A stretch of DNA of 64,000 nt. Source: Anadara kagoshimensis. Lineage: Eukaryota; Mollusca; Bivalvia; Arcoida; Arcidae. Both the position numbers and the translations under genes were made by a program. The stretch covers positions 35,122,172 through 35,186,171 of the forward strand of contig CM037861.1 of the NCBI GenBank assembly GCA_021292105.1, given 5' to 3'. How positions within the stretch are numbered: the stretch's first letter is position 1; each line of letters opens with the position of its first letter. Below, piece after piece: positions 1 through 11,468 of the stretch. The notes below the pieces were generated by a model that saw only the letters and a program-made list of their open reading frames with translations, ran no database searches and had not been told where the DNA came from.

Positions 1-525
1 AAGTATCATTTTGCAAAACTATGCATAGGCAATGTCACTACCAAGTATGGTTACCCCCAGTGCCTTGAAACACATTGTCTTAAAGCTTCAATGCCCATAC
101 CATTATACAGAATATTTCATGTAGACGGAAAGTAAAATGCCTGAGCAAAGTGAAGCTTTCACTGTGCTGGGAATTATCATTTGTACTACAATGCATAGGC
201 AATGTCATTACCAAGTATGGTTATCCCTAGTGCCTCGAAACACATTGGCTTAAAGCATAAATATCTGCACATAGTGTAATACAGTATATATTTCCTATAG
301 ACGGAAAGTAAACTGCCTGAGCAAAGTGAAGCTTTCACTGTGCTGAAAATTTCGAAGTATAATGTTGTAATTCTATGCGTAGGAAATGTCACTACCAAGT
401 ATGGTTACCCCCAGGTAGTTTAATTCCCGTCTATAGGAAATATACTGCATAATGACATGTGCGTACATTGATGCTTTAAGCCAGTGTGTCCTGACGCACT
501 AAGGATTACCAACCTTGGTAGTGAC
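1..525. repeat. Tandem 170-185-bp repeat with an inverted last copy
   Basis: The phrase atgcataggcaatgtca recurs at about 21 and 191, and a diverged form (atgcgtaggaaatgtca) at about 375. Each copy is followed by accaagtatggtta, and the first two are also followed by a cacatt-taaagc block and acggaaagtaaa-tgcctgagcaaag. From about 415 to 525 the same blocks are read backwards (cccgtctataggaaatata, atgctttaagcca, ggtagtgacattgcc), giving a head-to-tail array that ends in a head-to-head copy. No coding capacity is convincing. It probably continues left of the window. Confidence 0.8.
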
Positions 526-2969
526 ATTGCCAGACGATATTTGCATTAAAAGTAGCTAATTTATTTGGAAAATGTGATAAAATCGATTCTTTGGATGTAT
601 TACAAATAAAACGAAAATTCAATCGAATGTTGAATAAGTAATGGTTACTCGTTTATTGTTAAAGGCTGCAATGTTGAATGTGTAACGTACTTCGGGTATC
701 CGATTTTTCAGCCACGCCCATTCTTGGAACTATTTATTCAATGCACATCACTGATGATGATTACATAAGATTCCATTAACACGATTTTTTTCTGTTATTT
801 ACATTTTTTGCAATTTAGCTGAAAAACTATAGAAGCTTCATCTGGTGAACGAATGTATGGCACTAACAAACCATCTTTGTCCTGTATAACGACACTTAAA
901 TTGCTAGCTTTCAAAAAACCTTGCCTGACTCATCATTTTTATTGTAAGGTCTCGGTGCCTGAGAGGTATAATGAGAATGAGGCTAAGGGTCTAATATGTC
1001 CTAGTCTGAGAGGGTTTGTCAATTTACTACGGGTTTCTACGGTATTCCGGTTTCCTCCACCGGGAAACGATCGCCTTAATATAAGCAAATGGATTTTGAA
1101 TCGTGTGTAAAACACCATTATTTCACTCCTGTCATGTGTCGATATGGTGTATAGACATCCATTGGCAAGTATGTCGTTTTTCCTTCAATTGCTGGAGATG
1201 TTATATCAACTGATATGAACATGTACTAATGTGTGCTTGTGACAATATTTAGAGTGCTACAACACTTGCCCAAATCTTCGCAGATCAACATCACAGACCA
1301 CTCGGTCCATCATACTGATACTGAGCAAACCAGTTAAGGCCTACGATACGAAAATTCCTTTTTTCATTTGCAGTTAAGCGTGATCGACCTCACAGCGGTT
1401 TAAGATATTTTAACACCTTAACCATTCGGTCACTGCGGTCCAAAATGTATATGTATGAACAAAATAACGAACAGTTAAACATTTGAACCTATATATCTTC
1501 TATAAATGTTTTGAGGAATGACAACATTATTATTAAAGAAAGCATGGAAAACATTATTATTAAAAAGTAACAGTGTATTATTTAAAATAATTTAACATGA
1601 TTATCCGCCTTTTAAAGGGTTAATATGTTATTGCATCTACATTTTGAAGAATAACGGAAAACGCCACCGGACTAGAACTTATATTCCCCTAGCCCTGTGG
1701 AAACGCTCCTGTGGTAGTCAACCACAGAATTAGCTAGATTGTGGTTGAAGAAGATATGCAGATGAATAATAATCACTTTCATTGGTAACTGATGTAAACT
1801 GCAAAGTTTGCGGCAAGAGCCATACCTTCACTGCTACAACTTCTGAAACAGAGTAAAGCCAGATATAAAACTTCACTGCTGTGAGTAGAGGGTAGATTCC
1901 TCTGTTACTTGTCGTAATACAGCAAGCTAGGTTACACGATCTTAGGAATAATCACCAAAACTTCTTCTCCAGATTGCCTTGAGGGCCAATCTAAGTCGCA
2001 CAAGTAACTGGAGGTCGCTTGTCGAGGCCACTTAGGTCTGTTTCACGGTACACAAACAACTTGAGGTTGTTTTCCAAACTGCCTTGAGGCTCAGCGCCAG
2101 TCTGATTCTTTTGATACTTGAGGTGCATTGCAAACAGCAACATAGATTACCTTAAAGACTAGTCCGATTATTCTTACCTTCAGGGTGCACTGAACACTGC
2201 CTTGATAACCGTCTGTTCCTTCGCACCTTATGGGTATGCACTGTACTACTAGGAATCACTAGGAAACTACTTCAGAGTAATTGACAAGGTATTATCGCGC
2301 TTACGCTTAATAACACACAGATGCATCATCCAAGCTTCAGCAACCGAAAGCTTCACTAAAACTAGATGTAATGCCATGACGTCAGGCAATATTCAGTTTC
2401 TCCGTCTGTCTGTCCCTATGAAAATGACACAATTTTTTGCAATATTAAGCCTTCCAATGCATATCATTTTTCCAGTTTCATGTTAAAAAGCTTATATAGC
2501 TCACTGTCTTCCAGCAACAAACATAAACTCACTGAATGATTCTGGCATGGAACTTCGTCATATATTCATATGTTTATTAACGGACTTCGGAATGAAAGTT
2601 CTGTAAGTAGCTACAACCGGCACTGTTCTCGACAGAAGCGCACCGCCGTTCTATTGCAAATGCACTCGATAAAACTTATTCTGAATCGTCTCTCGTTCCC
2701 GTGGCCCCGTATATTCATGCCCAGTGTCTATTCACACAATCTCTCTACTACACACTAATATACTTCCACAGCAATCGGCTTCCAGCGTCCGCATTAACTT
2801 ACCTGGATTCATCTTTAATTCATTGTTTTTTACCACTGAAGTTTTTATGGTCCCGACATTTATATGGCCGGGGCATATAGCCTTACCCATGTTCGTGCGC
2901 ACGAACGTCTCCGAATCCGTGTACGCTATGCATAAAAAGACGTGTTAAAATGATATTCATAAGAGATGT
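526..2969. other. Non-coding stretch, no gene recognised
   Basis: AT-rich unique-looking sequence. The longest open frames (853-1110 and 2570-2948, +) have no recognisable domain, and I find no splice-flanked continuation of the guanylate cyclase ectodomain here. The exon preceding E1 would have to end in phase 1 and code for the first half of an ANF-receptor domain, so it probably lies upstream of the window. Confidence 0.5.
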
Positions 2970-3472
2970 GTCAGTGATTACAGTGATTACATTTTGTTAT
3001 CAGTATATATGGTAGTATACAGTGATTACATTTTTTTATCAGTATATATAGTAGTATACAGTGATTACATTTTGTTATCAGTATATATAGTAGTAAACAG
3101 TGATTACATTTTGTTATCAGCATATATAGTAGTATACAGTGATTACAGTTTGTTATTAGTATATATGGTAGTATACAGTGATTACAGTTTGTTATTAGTA
3201 TATATGGTAGCATATAGTGATTACAGTTTGTTATCAATATATATGGTACTATACAGTGATTACAGTTTGTTTTCATTATTTACTTGGTAGTATACAGTGA
3301 TTACAGTTTGTTATCAGTATATATGGTAGTATACAGTGATTACATTTTGTTATCAGTATATATAGTAGTATACAGTGATTACATTTTGTTATCAGCATAT
3401 ATAGTAGCATACATGGATTACAGTTTGTTATCAATATATATGGTACTATACAGTGATTACAGTTTGTTTTCA

Positions 3473-5373
3473 TTATTTACTTGGTAGTATACAGTGATTA
3501 CAGTTTGTTATCAATATATATGGTAGTATACAGTGATTACATTTTGTTATCAGTATATATAGTAGTATACAGTGATTACATTTTGTTATCAGTATATATG
3601 GTAGTATACAGCGATTACATTTTGTTATCAGTATATATAGTAGTATACAGTGATTACATTTTGTTATCAGCATATATAGTAGCATACATGGATTACAGTT
3701 TGTTATCAATATATATGGTACTATACAGTGATTAGTTTGTTTTCATTATTTACTTGATAGTATACAGTGATTACAGTTTGTTATCAATATATATGGTAGC
3801 ATACAGTGATTACAGTTTGTTATCAGTATATATGGTAGTATACACTTATTACAGTTTGTTATCAATATATATGGTAGTATACAGTGATTACAATTTTTTA
3901 TCAATAAATATGAAAGTATACAGTAATTACAATTGTTATCAATAAATATGAAAGTATACAGTGATAACAATTTGTTATCAATAAATATGAAAGTATACAG
4001 TGATTACAGTTTGTTATCAATAAATATGAAAGTATACAGTGATTACAGTTTGTTATCAATATATATGGTAGTATACAGTGATTACAGTTTGTTATCAATA
4101 TATATGGTAGTATACAGTGATTACAGTTTGTTATCAATATATATGGTAGTATACAATGATTACAGATTGTTATCAATATATATGGTAATATACAGTGATT
4201 ACAGTTTCTTATCAATATATATGGTAGTATCTAGTAATTGCAGTTTGTTAACAATATATTGTAACATACAGTGATTACAGTTTGTTATCAATATATATGG
4301 TACTATACAGTGATTACAGTTTGTTTTCATTATTTACTTGGTAGTATACAGTGATTACAGTTTGTTATCAATATATATGGTAGTATACAGTGATTACATT
4401 TTGTTATCAATATATATGGTAGTATACAGTAATTACAGTTTGTTATCAATATATATGGTAGTATACAGTGATTACAGTTTGTTATCAATATATATGGTAG
4501 TATACAATGATTACATTTTGTTATCAATATATATGGTAGTATCCAGTAATTACAGTTTGTTATCAATATATATGGTAGTATACAGTGATTACATTTTGTT
4601 ATCAATATATATGGTAGTATCCAGTAATTACAGTTTGTTATCAATATATATGGTAGTATACAGTGATTACAGTTTGTTATCAATATATATGGTAGTATAC
4701 AATGATTACAGATTGTTATCAATATATATGGTAATATACAGTGATTACAGTTTCTTATCAATATATATGGTAGTATCTAGTAATTGCAGTTTGTTAACAA
4801 TATATTGTAACATACAGTGATTACAGTTTGTTATCAATATATATGGTACTATACAGTGATTACAGTTTGTTTTCATTATTTACTTGGTAGTATACAGTGA
4901 TTACATTTTGTTATCAATATATATGGTAGTATACAGTGATTACATTTTGTTATCAGTATATATAGTAGTATACAGTGATTACATTTTGTTATCAGTATAT
5001 ATGGTAGTATACAGTGATTACATTTTGTTATCAGTATATATAGTAGTATACAGTGATTACATTTTGTTATCAGCATATATAGTAGCATGCATGGATTACA
5101 GTTTGTTATCAATATATATGGTACTATACAGTGATTAGTTTGTTTTCATTATTTACTTGGTAGTATACAGTGATTACAGTTTGTTATCAATATATATGGT
5201 AGCATACAGTGATTACAGTTTGTTATCAGTATATATGGTAGTATACACTTATTACAGTTTGTTATCAATATATATGGTAGTATACAGTAATTACAGTTTG
5301 TTATCAATAAATATGAAAGTATACAGTAATTACAACTGTTATCAATAAATATGGTAGTATACAGTGATAACAA
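3473..5373. repeat. Higher-order duplication inside the 39-bp satellite
   Basis: The segment 3473-3970 recurs at 4876-5373 with the same order of variant units, a shift of 1403 bases, about 36 units less one base. A second shift of 546 bases (14 units) relates the segment ending near 4330 to the one ending near 4875: both contain cagtttcttatcaatat, a tctagtaattgcag unit and the ttaacaatatattgtaac variant. Block duplication by unequal exchange is the simplest reading. Confidence 0.8.
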
Positions 5374-6088
5374 TTTGTTATCAATATATATGAAAATATA
5401 CAGTGATTACAGTTTGTTATCAATAAATATGAAAGTATACAGTGATTACAGTTTGTTATCAATATAGATGGTAGTATCCAGTAATTACAGTTTGTTATCA
5501 ATATATATGGTAGTATACAGTGATTTCAATTTTTTATCAATAAATATGAAAGTATACAGTAATTACAATTGTTAACAATAAATATGAAAGTATACAGTGA
5601 TAACAATTTGTTATCAATATATATGAAAGTATACAGTGATTACAGTTTGTTATCAATAAATATGAAAGTATACAGTGATTACAGTTTGTTATCAATATAT
5701 ATGGAAGTTTCCAGTAATTGCAGTTTGTTATCAATATATATGGTAGCATACAGTGATAACAGTTTGTTATTAGTATATGGTAGTGTACAGTAATTGCAGT
5801 TTGTTAACAATATATTGTAACATACAGTGATTACAGTTTGTTATATATATGGTAGTATACAATGATTACAGATTGTTATCAATATATATGGTAATATACA
5901 GTGATTACAGTTTCTTATCAATATGTATGGTAGTATCCAGTAATTGCAGTTTGTTAACAATATATTGTAACAGTTTGTTATCAATATATAGTAGTACACA
6001 GTGATTACAATTTGTTATCAATAAATATGAATGTATACAGTGATTACAGTTTGTTATCAATATATATGGTAGTATACAGTGATTACAA

Positions 6089-6165
6089 TTTGATAACAAG
6101 CTGTAATCACTGTATACTACAATATGAATTGATAACAAACTGTAATCGCTGTATGCATTCATATT
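6089..6165 (-). repeat. Inverted units inside the 39-bp satellite
   Basis: Within an otherwise uniformly oriented array, two consecutive units read backwards (tgataacaagctgtaatcac, tgtatactac; then gataacaaactgtaatcgct, gtatgcattcatat) before the normal orientation resumes at ttgttatcaatatatatggt. This is a local inversion of about two units and forms hairpins with its neighbours. Confidence 0.85.
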
Positions 6166-7010
6166 TCTTGTTATCAATATATATGGTAGTATACAGTGAT
6201 TACAGTTTGTTATCAGTATATATGGTAGCATACAATGATTACAGTTTGTTATCAATGATTATCGTAGTAGACAGTGATTACAGTTTGTTATCAGTATATA
6301 TATAGTAGTATACAGTGATTACATTTTGTTATCAGTATATATAGTAGTATTACAGTTTGTTATTAGTATATATGGTAGCATATAGTGATTACAGTTTGTT
6401 ATCAATATATATGATAGCATACAGTGATTACAGTTTGTAATCAATAAATATGGTAGTATACAGTGATTACAGTTTGTTATCAGTATATATAGTAGTATTA
6501 CAGTTTGTTATTAGTATATATGGTAGCATATAGTGATTACAGTTTGTTATCAATATATATGATAGCATACAGTGATTACAGTTTGTAATCAATAAATATG
6601 GTAGTATACAGTGATTACAGTTTGTTATCAATATATATGGTAGTCTACAGTGATTACACTTTGTTATTAGTATATATGGTAGCATATAGTGATTACAGTT
6701 TGTTATCAATATATATGGTAGTATACAGTGATTACACTTTGTTATTAGTATATATGGTAGCACATAGTGATTACAGTTTGTTATCAATATATATGATAGC
6801 ATACAGTGATTTCAGTTTGTAATCAATGAATATGGTAGTATACAGTGATTACAGTTTGTTATCAATATATATGATAGCATACATGGATTACAGTTTGTTA
6901 TCAATATATATAGTAGTATACAGTAATTGCAGTTTGTTATTAGTATATATGGTAGCATACAGTGATTACAGTTTGTTATTTCCATGTGTACATCTAGATT
7001 TTTTTTTCAG

Positions 7011-7313
7011 AAATGCCACGATTCAAAATTACCGAAAAATGGTCGTTTACGACGAACGTTTATCAGCACTCAACCGACAACCTCAAAATATCCAAATTCA
7101 TTATATCTTTGTTAAATCAATTCAAATGGAAAATCCTTACAATGATGATCGAAAATACAACACAGTGGAATGAAACCGCTATGAGTTTTGAGTCAATGGC
7201 AAAGGAAAACAATATCGAGATAAGAGGAAAGGAATACATTGATGAATACAGACGCTATCCAAATACTCCTAAAATTAAGAATCTACTAGATGCTACGTAT
7301 CGAAAGACACGAA
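7011..7313 (+). CDS. Receptor guanylate cyclase, exon E1 (mid ectodomain)
   Basis: Coding exon of a membrane receptor guanylate cyclase, which would make cGMP from GTP on binding an extracellular ligand. The acceptor is tttttttttcag before 7011 and the donor is GAA|gtaagt after 7313. The exon enters with two bases completing a phase-1 codon and leaves in phase 1. It encodes about 100 residues of the ANF-receptor (periplasmic-binding-like) fold. FTTNVYQHSTDNLKISKF then NQFKWKILTMM matches the family pattern in which a helix precedes a strand with F-W-x-x-I. NTT and NET are candidate N-glycosylation sites. It joins E2 in frame (…YRKTR-I-YVFLGD). The ATG at 7013 is internal, not a start. The preceding exon is not in view. 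Confidence 0.85.
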
Positions 7314-7436
7314 GTAAGTTATAAACATGGTTATAATGTAATATAACGACAAATTAATATATCGCTATTTGTACTTGGATAATAATTATGCAGGTATTTA
7401 AAATAGATTATTCAGTCACCCCCAATACAGTTTAAG

Positions 7437-8040
7437 TGACTTATTGATTTATCCTTTATTATTATTATTATTATTACCATGTAATAACATAGCTCAAGTG
7501 GAATGTGATGAGAAAGTTACCTATGACACTTAGTTGTGCCTTTTGGGGATCATATCTCATTGGTTGAATTAGAAAGGATGGTAATAACGATGTCACACTC
7601 TACTGATTTTGCACTGTAGAATAGAAACTAATTGACCGATTTTGACGAAAATTAGTTTATAAGTACAATTTTAGATGCTCTACATGTTGCAGTCAACCGA
7701 AAGTCAGTCATTGTGACCTAACCTTCATGATCGATGGTTTTTATCAATATTTTAAGAGTATTTGAATGGATTTCCGTAAACAACCATTTGATAGAAAATG
7801 ATGAGACTACATATTTTAATCAAACTTGGTTTATACGTACAGCTTTGTATGCTTTACATCTTGCAACACAGAAGGAAAAAGTCAGCGTGACCTAGTTTTT
7901 ATGATCCAGTGATTTTCCTTGATAATGTAAAGTTGTATAGGTCAATTTTAATGAAATTTGGTTTGTAAGCATAACTTCAGATGCTTTGTGTGTTTCAAAA
8001 CAAAATATGTCATTGTGACCTTTTTTCATGGCCAAGTGAT
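7437..8040. repeat. Dispersed repeat family A, copy 1
   Basis: Begins with a (TTA)n run at 7457-7477, then a conserved core: tggaatgtgatgaga, gtgccttttggggatcatat, ctcattggttgaa, gatgtcacactctactgatt, ttgcact. It continues into blocks ending in cattgtgacct. Related copies lie at 8577-9044, 25940-27500 and 29650-29840. The family is non-coding and probably a decayed non-autonomous transposon. It lies in intron 1 of the cyclase gene. Confidence 0.75.
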
Positions 8041-8372
8041 TTTCCCGACGGTTGCAGTACCAAACGTCTTGCACATGTGCATATGGAAACTACATAATTA
8101 TATAGCATTATATTACAATTACTATATAATTAACAATTTTAGAAGTTATTACACTTTTACATCTATCATAGTTACTTCTACCACTATCGCTTCTAACGTA
8201 CAAGGTTGTCACTATTGGGGTGTCTTACCCCGCGATTGATCCCTGCTAAAACACAAAGTCTAGTTAAGTTTTATTTGTGTGCTTGTGTCACTTGTTGTTT
8301 AGTTGCTTTAACATCTTTAAATGTTTGTGAAGAAAAAATATCAACATACATATATATATTTTTTAATTTCAG

Positions 8373-8519
8373 TCTATGTGTTTCTCGGAGACAGCCATGC
8401 TTTGATTAAGTTTGTACGGTTAATAAATAATGACATACCTAACGGTGAACACGTCGTCATTGCTGCCGATGATCGTCAATTTACCTCAACGAAGGATTAT
8501 TACAAGTACTTCCTCAAAA
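8373..8519 (+). CDS. Receptor guanylate cyclase, exon E2 (ectodomain)
   Basis: The acceptor is ttttttaatttcag before 8373 and the donor is CTCAAAA|gtaggt after 8519. It enters with TC completing Ile and leaves in phase 1, matching E1 and E3. It encodes YVFLGDSHALIKFVRLINND…HVVIAADDRQF…DYYKYFLK: the strand-helix-strand of an ANF-receptor domain, where the family has a hydrophobic strand followed by a helix and then an (I/V)-x-x-D segment. The TAG just past the donor confirms the exon end. About 49 residues. Confidence 0.85.
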
Positions 8520-9119
8520 GTAGGTACATCAATTCATACCGTGTTTGATTGATTGATTGATTGATTGATACTTTATTATGATTATTATAATGTTTGGTGT
8601 TATTATTATTATTATTATTACGTATTTTTCTGCCACACTTTCGTAATCAGCATAGCTTAAAAACGATTATGTGGAATGTGATGAGACTTTGGAAACTTGT
8701 TCCCTATGACACGCAACTGTGCCTTTTGGGGTCACATCTCATTGGTTGAAATAGAAAAGGAGATCATAAAAATGTCACATCCTACTGATTTTGCATTCTA
8801 GAAGAGAAAATAATTCACCGATTTTGCTGAAAATTAGTTTTTAACTCTAGAAAGAAAGTAGTTGATCGATCTCAACGAAACTTAATTAGTTTATAGGTAC
8901 AACTTTGAATGCGCTTCATGTTGCAACACAAAGTCGATCAAATTGACTTTATTTTTAGGGTCCAGTGATTTCTTCGAAACTTAAACAGTAATTGAATGAA
9001 GTTTCGTAAATAGCATTTCTCAAAAACCATTAGATCAGCGGTCAAGGTTACAGTTACTATAAATAGAAATTCAGTTTCCGTGCGTATAAAGACGCACTAT
9101 TTGTCCGAATAATCTCAAA
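8520..9119. repeat. Dispersed repeat family A, copy 2, and start of a family B box
   Basis: (GATT)n at 8546-8570 and (TTA)n at 8600-8621 lead into the family A core (tggaatgtgatgaga, gtgccttttggggtcaca, ctcattggttgaaatag, atgtcacatcctactgatt). At 9045-9110 the box cagttactataaatag, then aattcagttt and agacgca, matches 20490-20540 and 27500-27545. No genes. This is the 5' part of the 16.7-kb intron 2. Confidence 0.7.
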
Positions 9120-10102
9120 CTTGATCAACTTATTCCTTGTGATAAGACAATGCATGGGTTTGCAAATCAGGCCACAAAGTCAACGGTCGAGGTCACTGTA
9201 GATCAGTACATTACAAAACTTAGACAAAAAGCAGGTTTGCGTAATATTTCCAATTTAGATGATGAATCTCGTGACCATGTTCTTGAAACATGTGGTGTCA
9301 AAAAGATAAAGAAGGTATTTGTTAGACATTTAAAATTTGACCTTTGAAATGCCACAGACAGCAGCGAAAAATTTTGAGAGAAATGAACAGCACATGTTGC
9401 AGCGAAAACAATATCGGAAGCGTGAAAATTATATTAAGTTAAAAGCAAGTTCAGCGCTGGTAAGGGGACAGGTATTACGCCAAAGAGCACAACGGTAACT
9501 AAGACTTGTTCCTTTGTGGCCGAAAGGGTCATATCGCGAAAGACCAGACATGTCTCGCACGCGAACGGAGTGTGACAAATGTAAAAATGTTAGATAAATT
9601 GGCTGACCGATGTAAGACCAAGACTAAATCGCATATGTCGAATCCCAGCCGTGGTGGACATTGCGTAAGAGGCAGAGACAATATGTGTAACGTAGACGCT
9701 GACGAATATGCATTCAGTGTAAGTGACAGTAAGAGTAGCAATGAGAAGATAGACATTTAAGTAGGAGGAAATGACATTGAGATTATAATTGGGTGTGGCT
9801 GTAAATATTATAGATATTAAACTATGGAATAGACTGAAGAGTAATAAGATAAAGTGCGTGTGCCTGAAAAAAACCTGACATAAGATTATTTGCATATGGA
9901 TCTGAAAAACCACTGAATTTGTTAGGTAAAGTTACTGCTCATGATCCCCTAAGGGATAGTGATGTAAGCATTGAGTCAAATTTTATGTTATGCAGGCCAG
10001 ATTTGTTGGGGAAGGATATTTCCACTAAACTGGGAGTACTTAAACTGGTTATATTTTCTGTCAATGTAGATTGTTTTAAAGGTTTTTGGGAAATTAAATA
10101 AT
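9120..10102 (+). pseudogene. Outer Gypsy-type retroelement, 5' gag-protease remnant
   Basis: Broken gag-pol frames of a Ty3/Gypsy-like LTR retrotransposon. Frame 9150-9347 resembles the end of a Gypsy gag (YITKLRQKAGL … L-x-x-x-C-G-V-K-K-I-K). The 9506-9760 frame has a degenerate zinc knuckle (LFLCGRKGHIAKDQTC; the first Cys is Leu). The protease region reads IIIGCGCKY where an active-site D-(S/T)-G would be expected, and 9919-10101 has the typical LLGKVTAHDP segment downstream of it. Several frameshifts and stops are present. It is cut off at 10103 by the - strand Gypsy LTR. The element resumes after 18154 within the RT region, so much of its reverse transcriptase is missing. No left LTR was recognised. 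Confidence 0.7.
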
Positions 10103-10732
10103 TGTAACGTGTTAGGGTGTGGTACCCAAGTTATTACCTGGGATTCGATAAGATAATACAATAAAGGGTTTCTTTCAAATGAAATTAACCACAAGCTATA
10201 ATAATTGTTAACCAAACCGCTGTTTGCGAACAGCTCACGAGTAATTTAAGCTTTAATTTAAAATAAGGCGCACGAGCAATTATATACAGATAAATGTGCG
10301 AATTAACTTAGCAAACAATAAATGGACAGGATGAATTTATAAAAATTAGAGTGTAACAAATGTTTATTTAAAAATGATTATCTATGGTTTAAGGGTAGAA
10401 AACTTGCTCTTCCCGAGCTTAATTTAAACAATGAAATCAGCTTTCTGGGTCTGCCGCGCACTAGCTGATACATAAAATATACAGTGCGCACAAGGAAGAC
10501 TAAATGTTGCGCACGAGCCAGTACATATGTAATAGTTACTAACCGAGTCGGAGGGGTTCATCAATTTGAAACACCTGGGCACGTGCGTTTAGTGATCCCG
10601 AACCGCGTGTATTAAAAATACACGATAAAAATCTAGTATCATTTTCGAAAAAGATAATCATGAAGGCAGAAAATTATCAAGCAAATACTAAATATATGTC
10701 TCCCTTTTAACACCTATCGGCGTAAGTCCTAA

Positions 10733-10803
10733 TCTGGCCCAATGGATAGCAAGCCTGCTTGGCAATGAAAAGGTTGTGAGTTCGAATCCCGACTGAAGTC
10801 CTC
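10733..10803 (+). other. tRNA-derived pol III promoter-like segment
   Basis: An A-box-like tggcccaatggatagc is followed about 30 bases later by a B-box-like agttcgaatccc, then gactgaagtcc and a T-run terminator (ctctttttctcttttt). The acceptor stem does not pair well, so this is more likely the head of a SINE or a tRNA pseudogene than a working tRNA gene. Confidence 0.5.
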
Positions 10804-11359
10804 TTTTTCTCTTTTTAAATTTTAGAAATAATGCAATGTCATTTCACGCATGAGCGAAAGTTGAAAAATTTATAATTCCATACACACTGTTCAAGATGTC
10901 TGACTACAATTCAGACGATATATTGAGTCAAGCATGAGATTTCAAAATGAACAGGTTTTTATTACCCAAAATACATATAAAACCATAGAAGACTGTTAAG
11001 AAGATCAGGCATTTTCAAAATTTTACAAAAAGCCGTAGATGTACGCCCAATGCTTGATGACGGCGGTCCATCTCAAATGGGTGCTTTCACTTATGGAAAT
11101 GGAATAGGTACGTATAAGTTTGAATTTGTAAAAGAGTATTTAATATATGTCCGCAATTTTACGTTGTAGGCTAGCATTATACTTGGCTAAAAAGATCCCC
11201 GTCAACATTGTTATGCTTAAACATGTTTAATACATCGAGCACGAACATACCGATCCGTGTTCAAATTACGATCCCAAAAGCAAAATTTTTGTTATGAGAA
11301 TTGGACTTAATAAATTTTTAATGTCATGATTTTTGTATTTGTTGTTTCATTTTGGATAT

Positions 11360-11468
11360 CTCGATTGTCTATTGTTTACTAGCATGTGCCCAGGTGTTTC
11401 AAGTTGAACTACCCGGTGGTTCAACTTGAAACACCTGGGCACGTGCTAGTAAACAATAGACAATCGAG
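11360..11468. repeat. Near-perfect 50-bp-arm hairpin
   Basis: 11360-11409 is the reverse complement of 11419-11468 with a single mismatch (agcatgtg against agcacgtg), around a 9-base loop. Each arm contains the ttgaaacacctgggcacgtgc motif also present once at 10568. It is located in the insertion within the left Gypsy LTR. Confidence 0.92.

Larger units (their letters stand above)
2970..6985. repeat. 39-bp AT-rich satellite, about 100 units
   Basis: The unit is close to ggtagtatacagtgattaca followed by gtttgttatcaatatatat, 39 bp. Variants include acattttgttatcag (versus acagtttgttatcaa), a cattatttactt unit and a ttaacaatatattgtaac unit. Because 39 is 13 codons and the unit lacks stops in some frames, open frames of up to 160 codons appear on both strands (13-residue periodicity, for example VYSDYSLLSIYMV on +). 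These should not be read as genes. The array ends about 25 bases before the acceptor of exon E1, so it lies in the intron upstream of that exon. Confidence 0.95.

Noticed and set aside
853-1110. 85-codon frame upstream of the satellite as a possible upstream cyclase exon
   Set aside because: No similarity to the expected first half of an ANF-receptor domain and no matching donor in phase 1.
2970-6985. CRISPR-like array
   Set aside because: Units are directly adjacent with no unique spacers, and the context is an animal intron.
2971-7173. Long open frames on both strands with 13-residue repeats
   Set aside because: They follow exactly from a 39-bp unit without stops and have no start, splice or composition support; the same kind of frame appears on both strands.
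7013-7324. Stand-alone 103-residue protein starting at the ATG of 7013
   Set aside because: The frame is an internal exon with acceptor and donor and joins E2 in frame. The ATG is internal.
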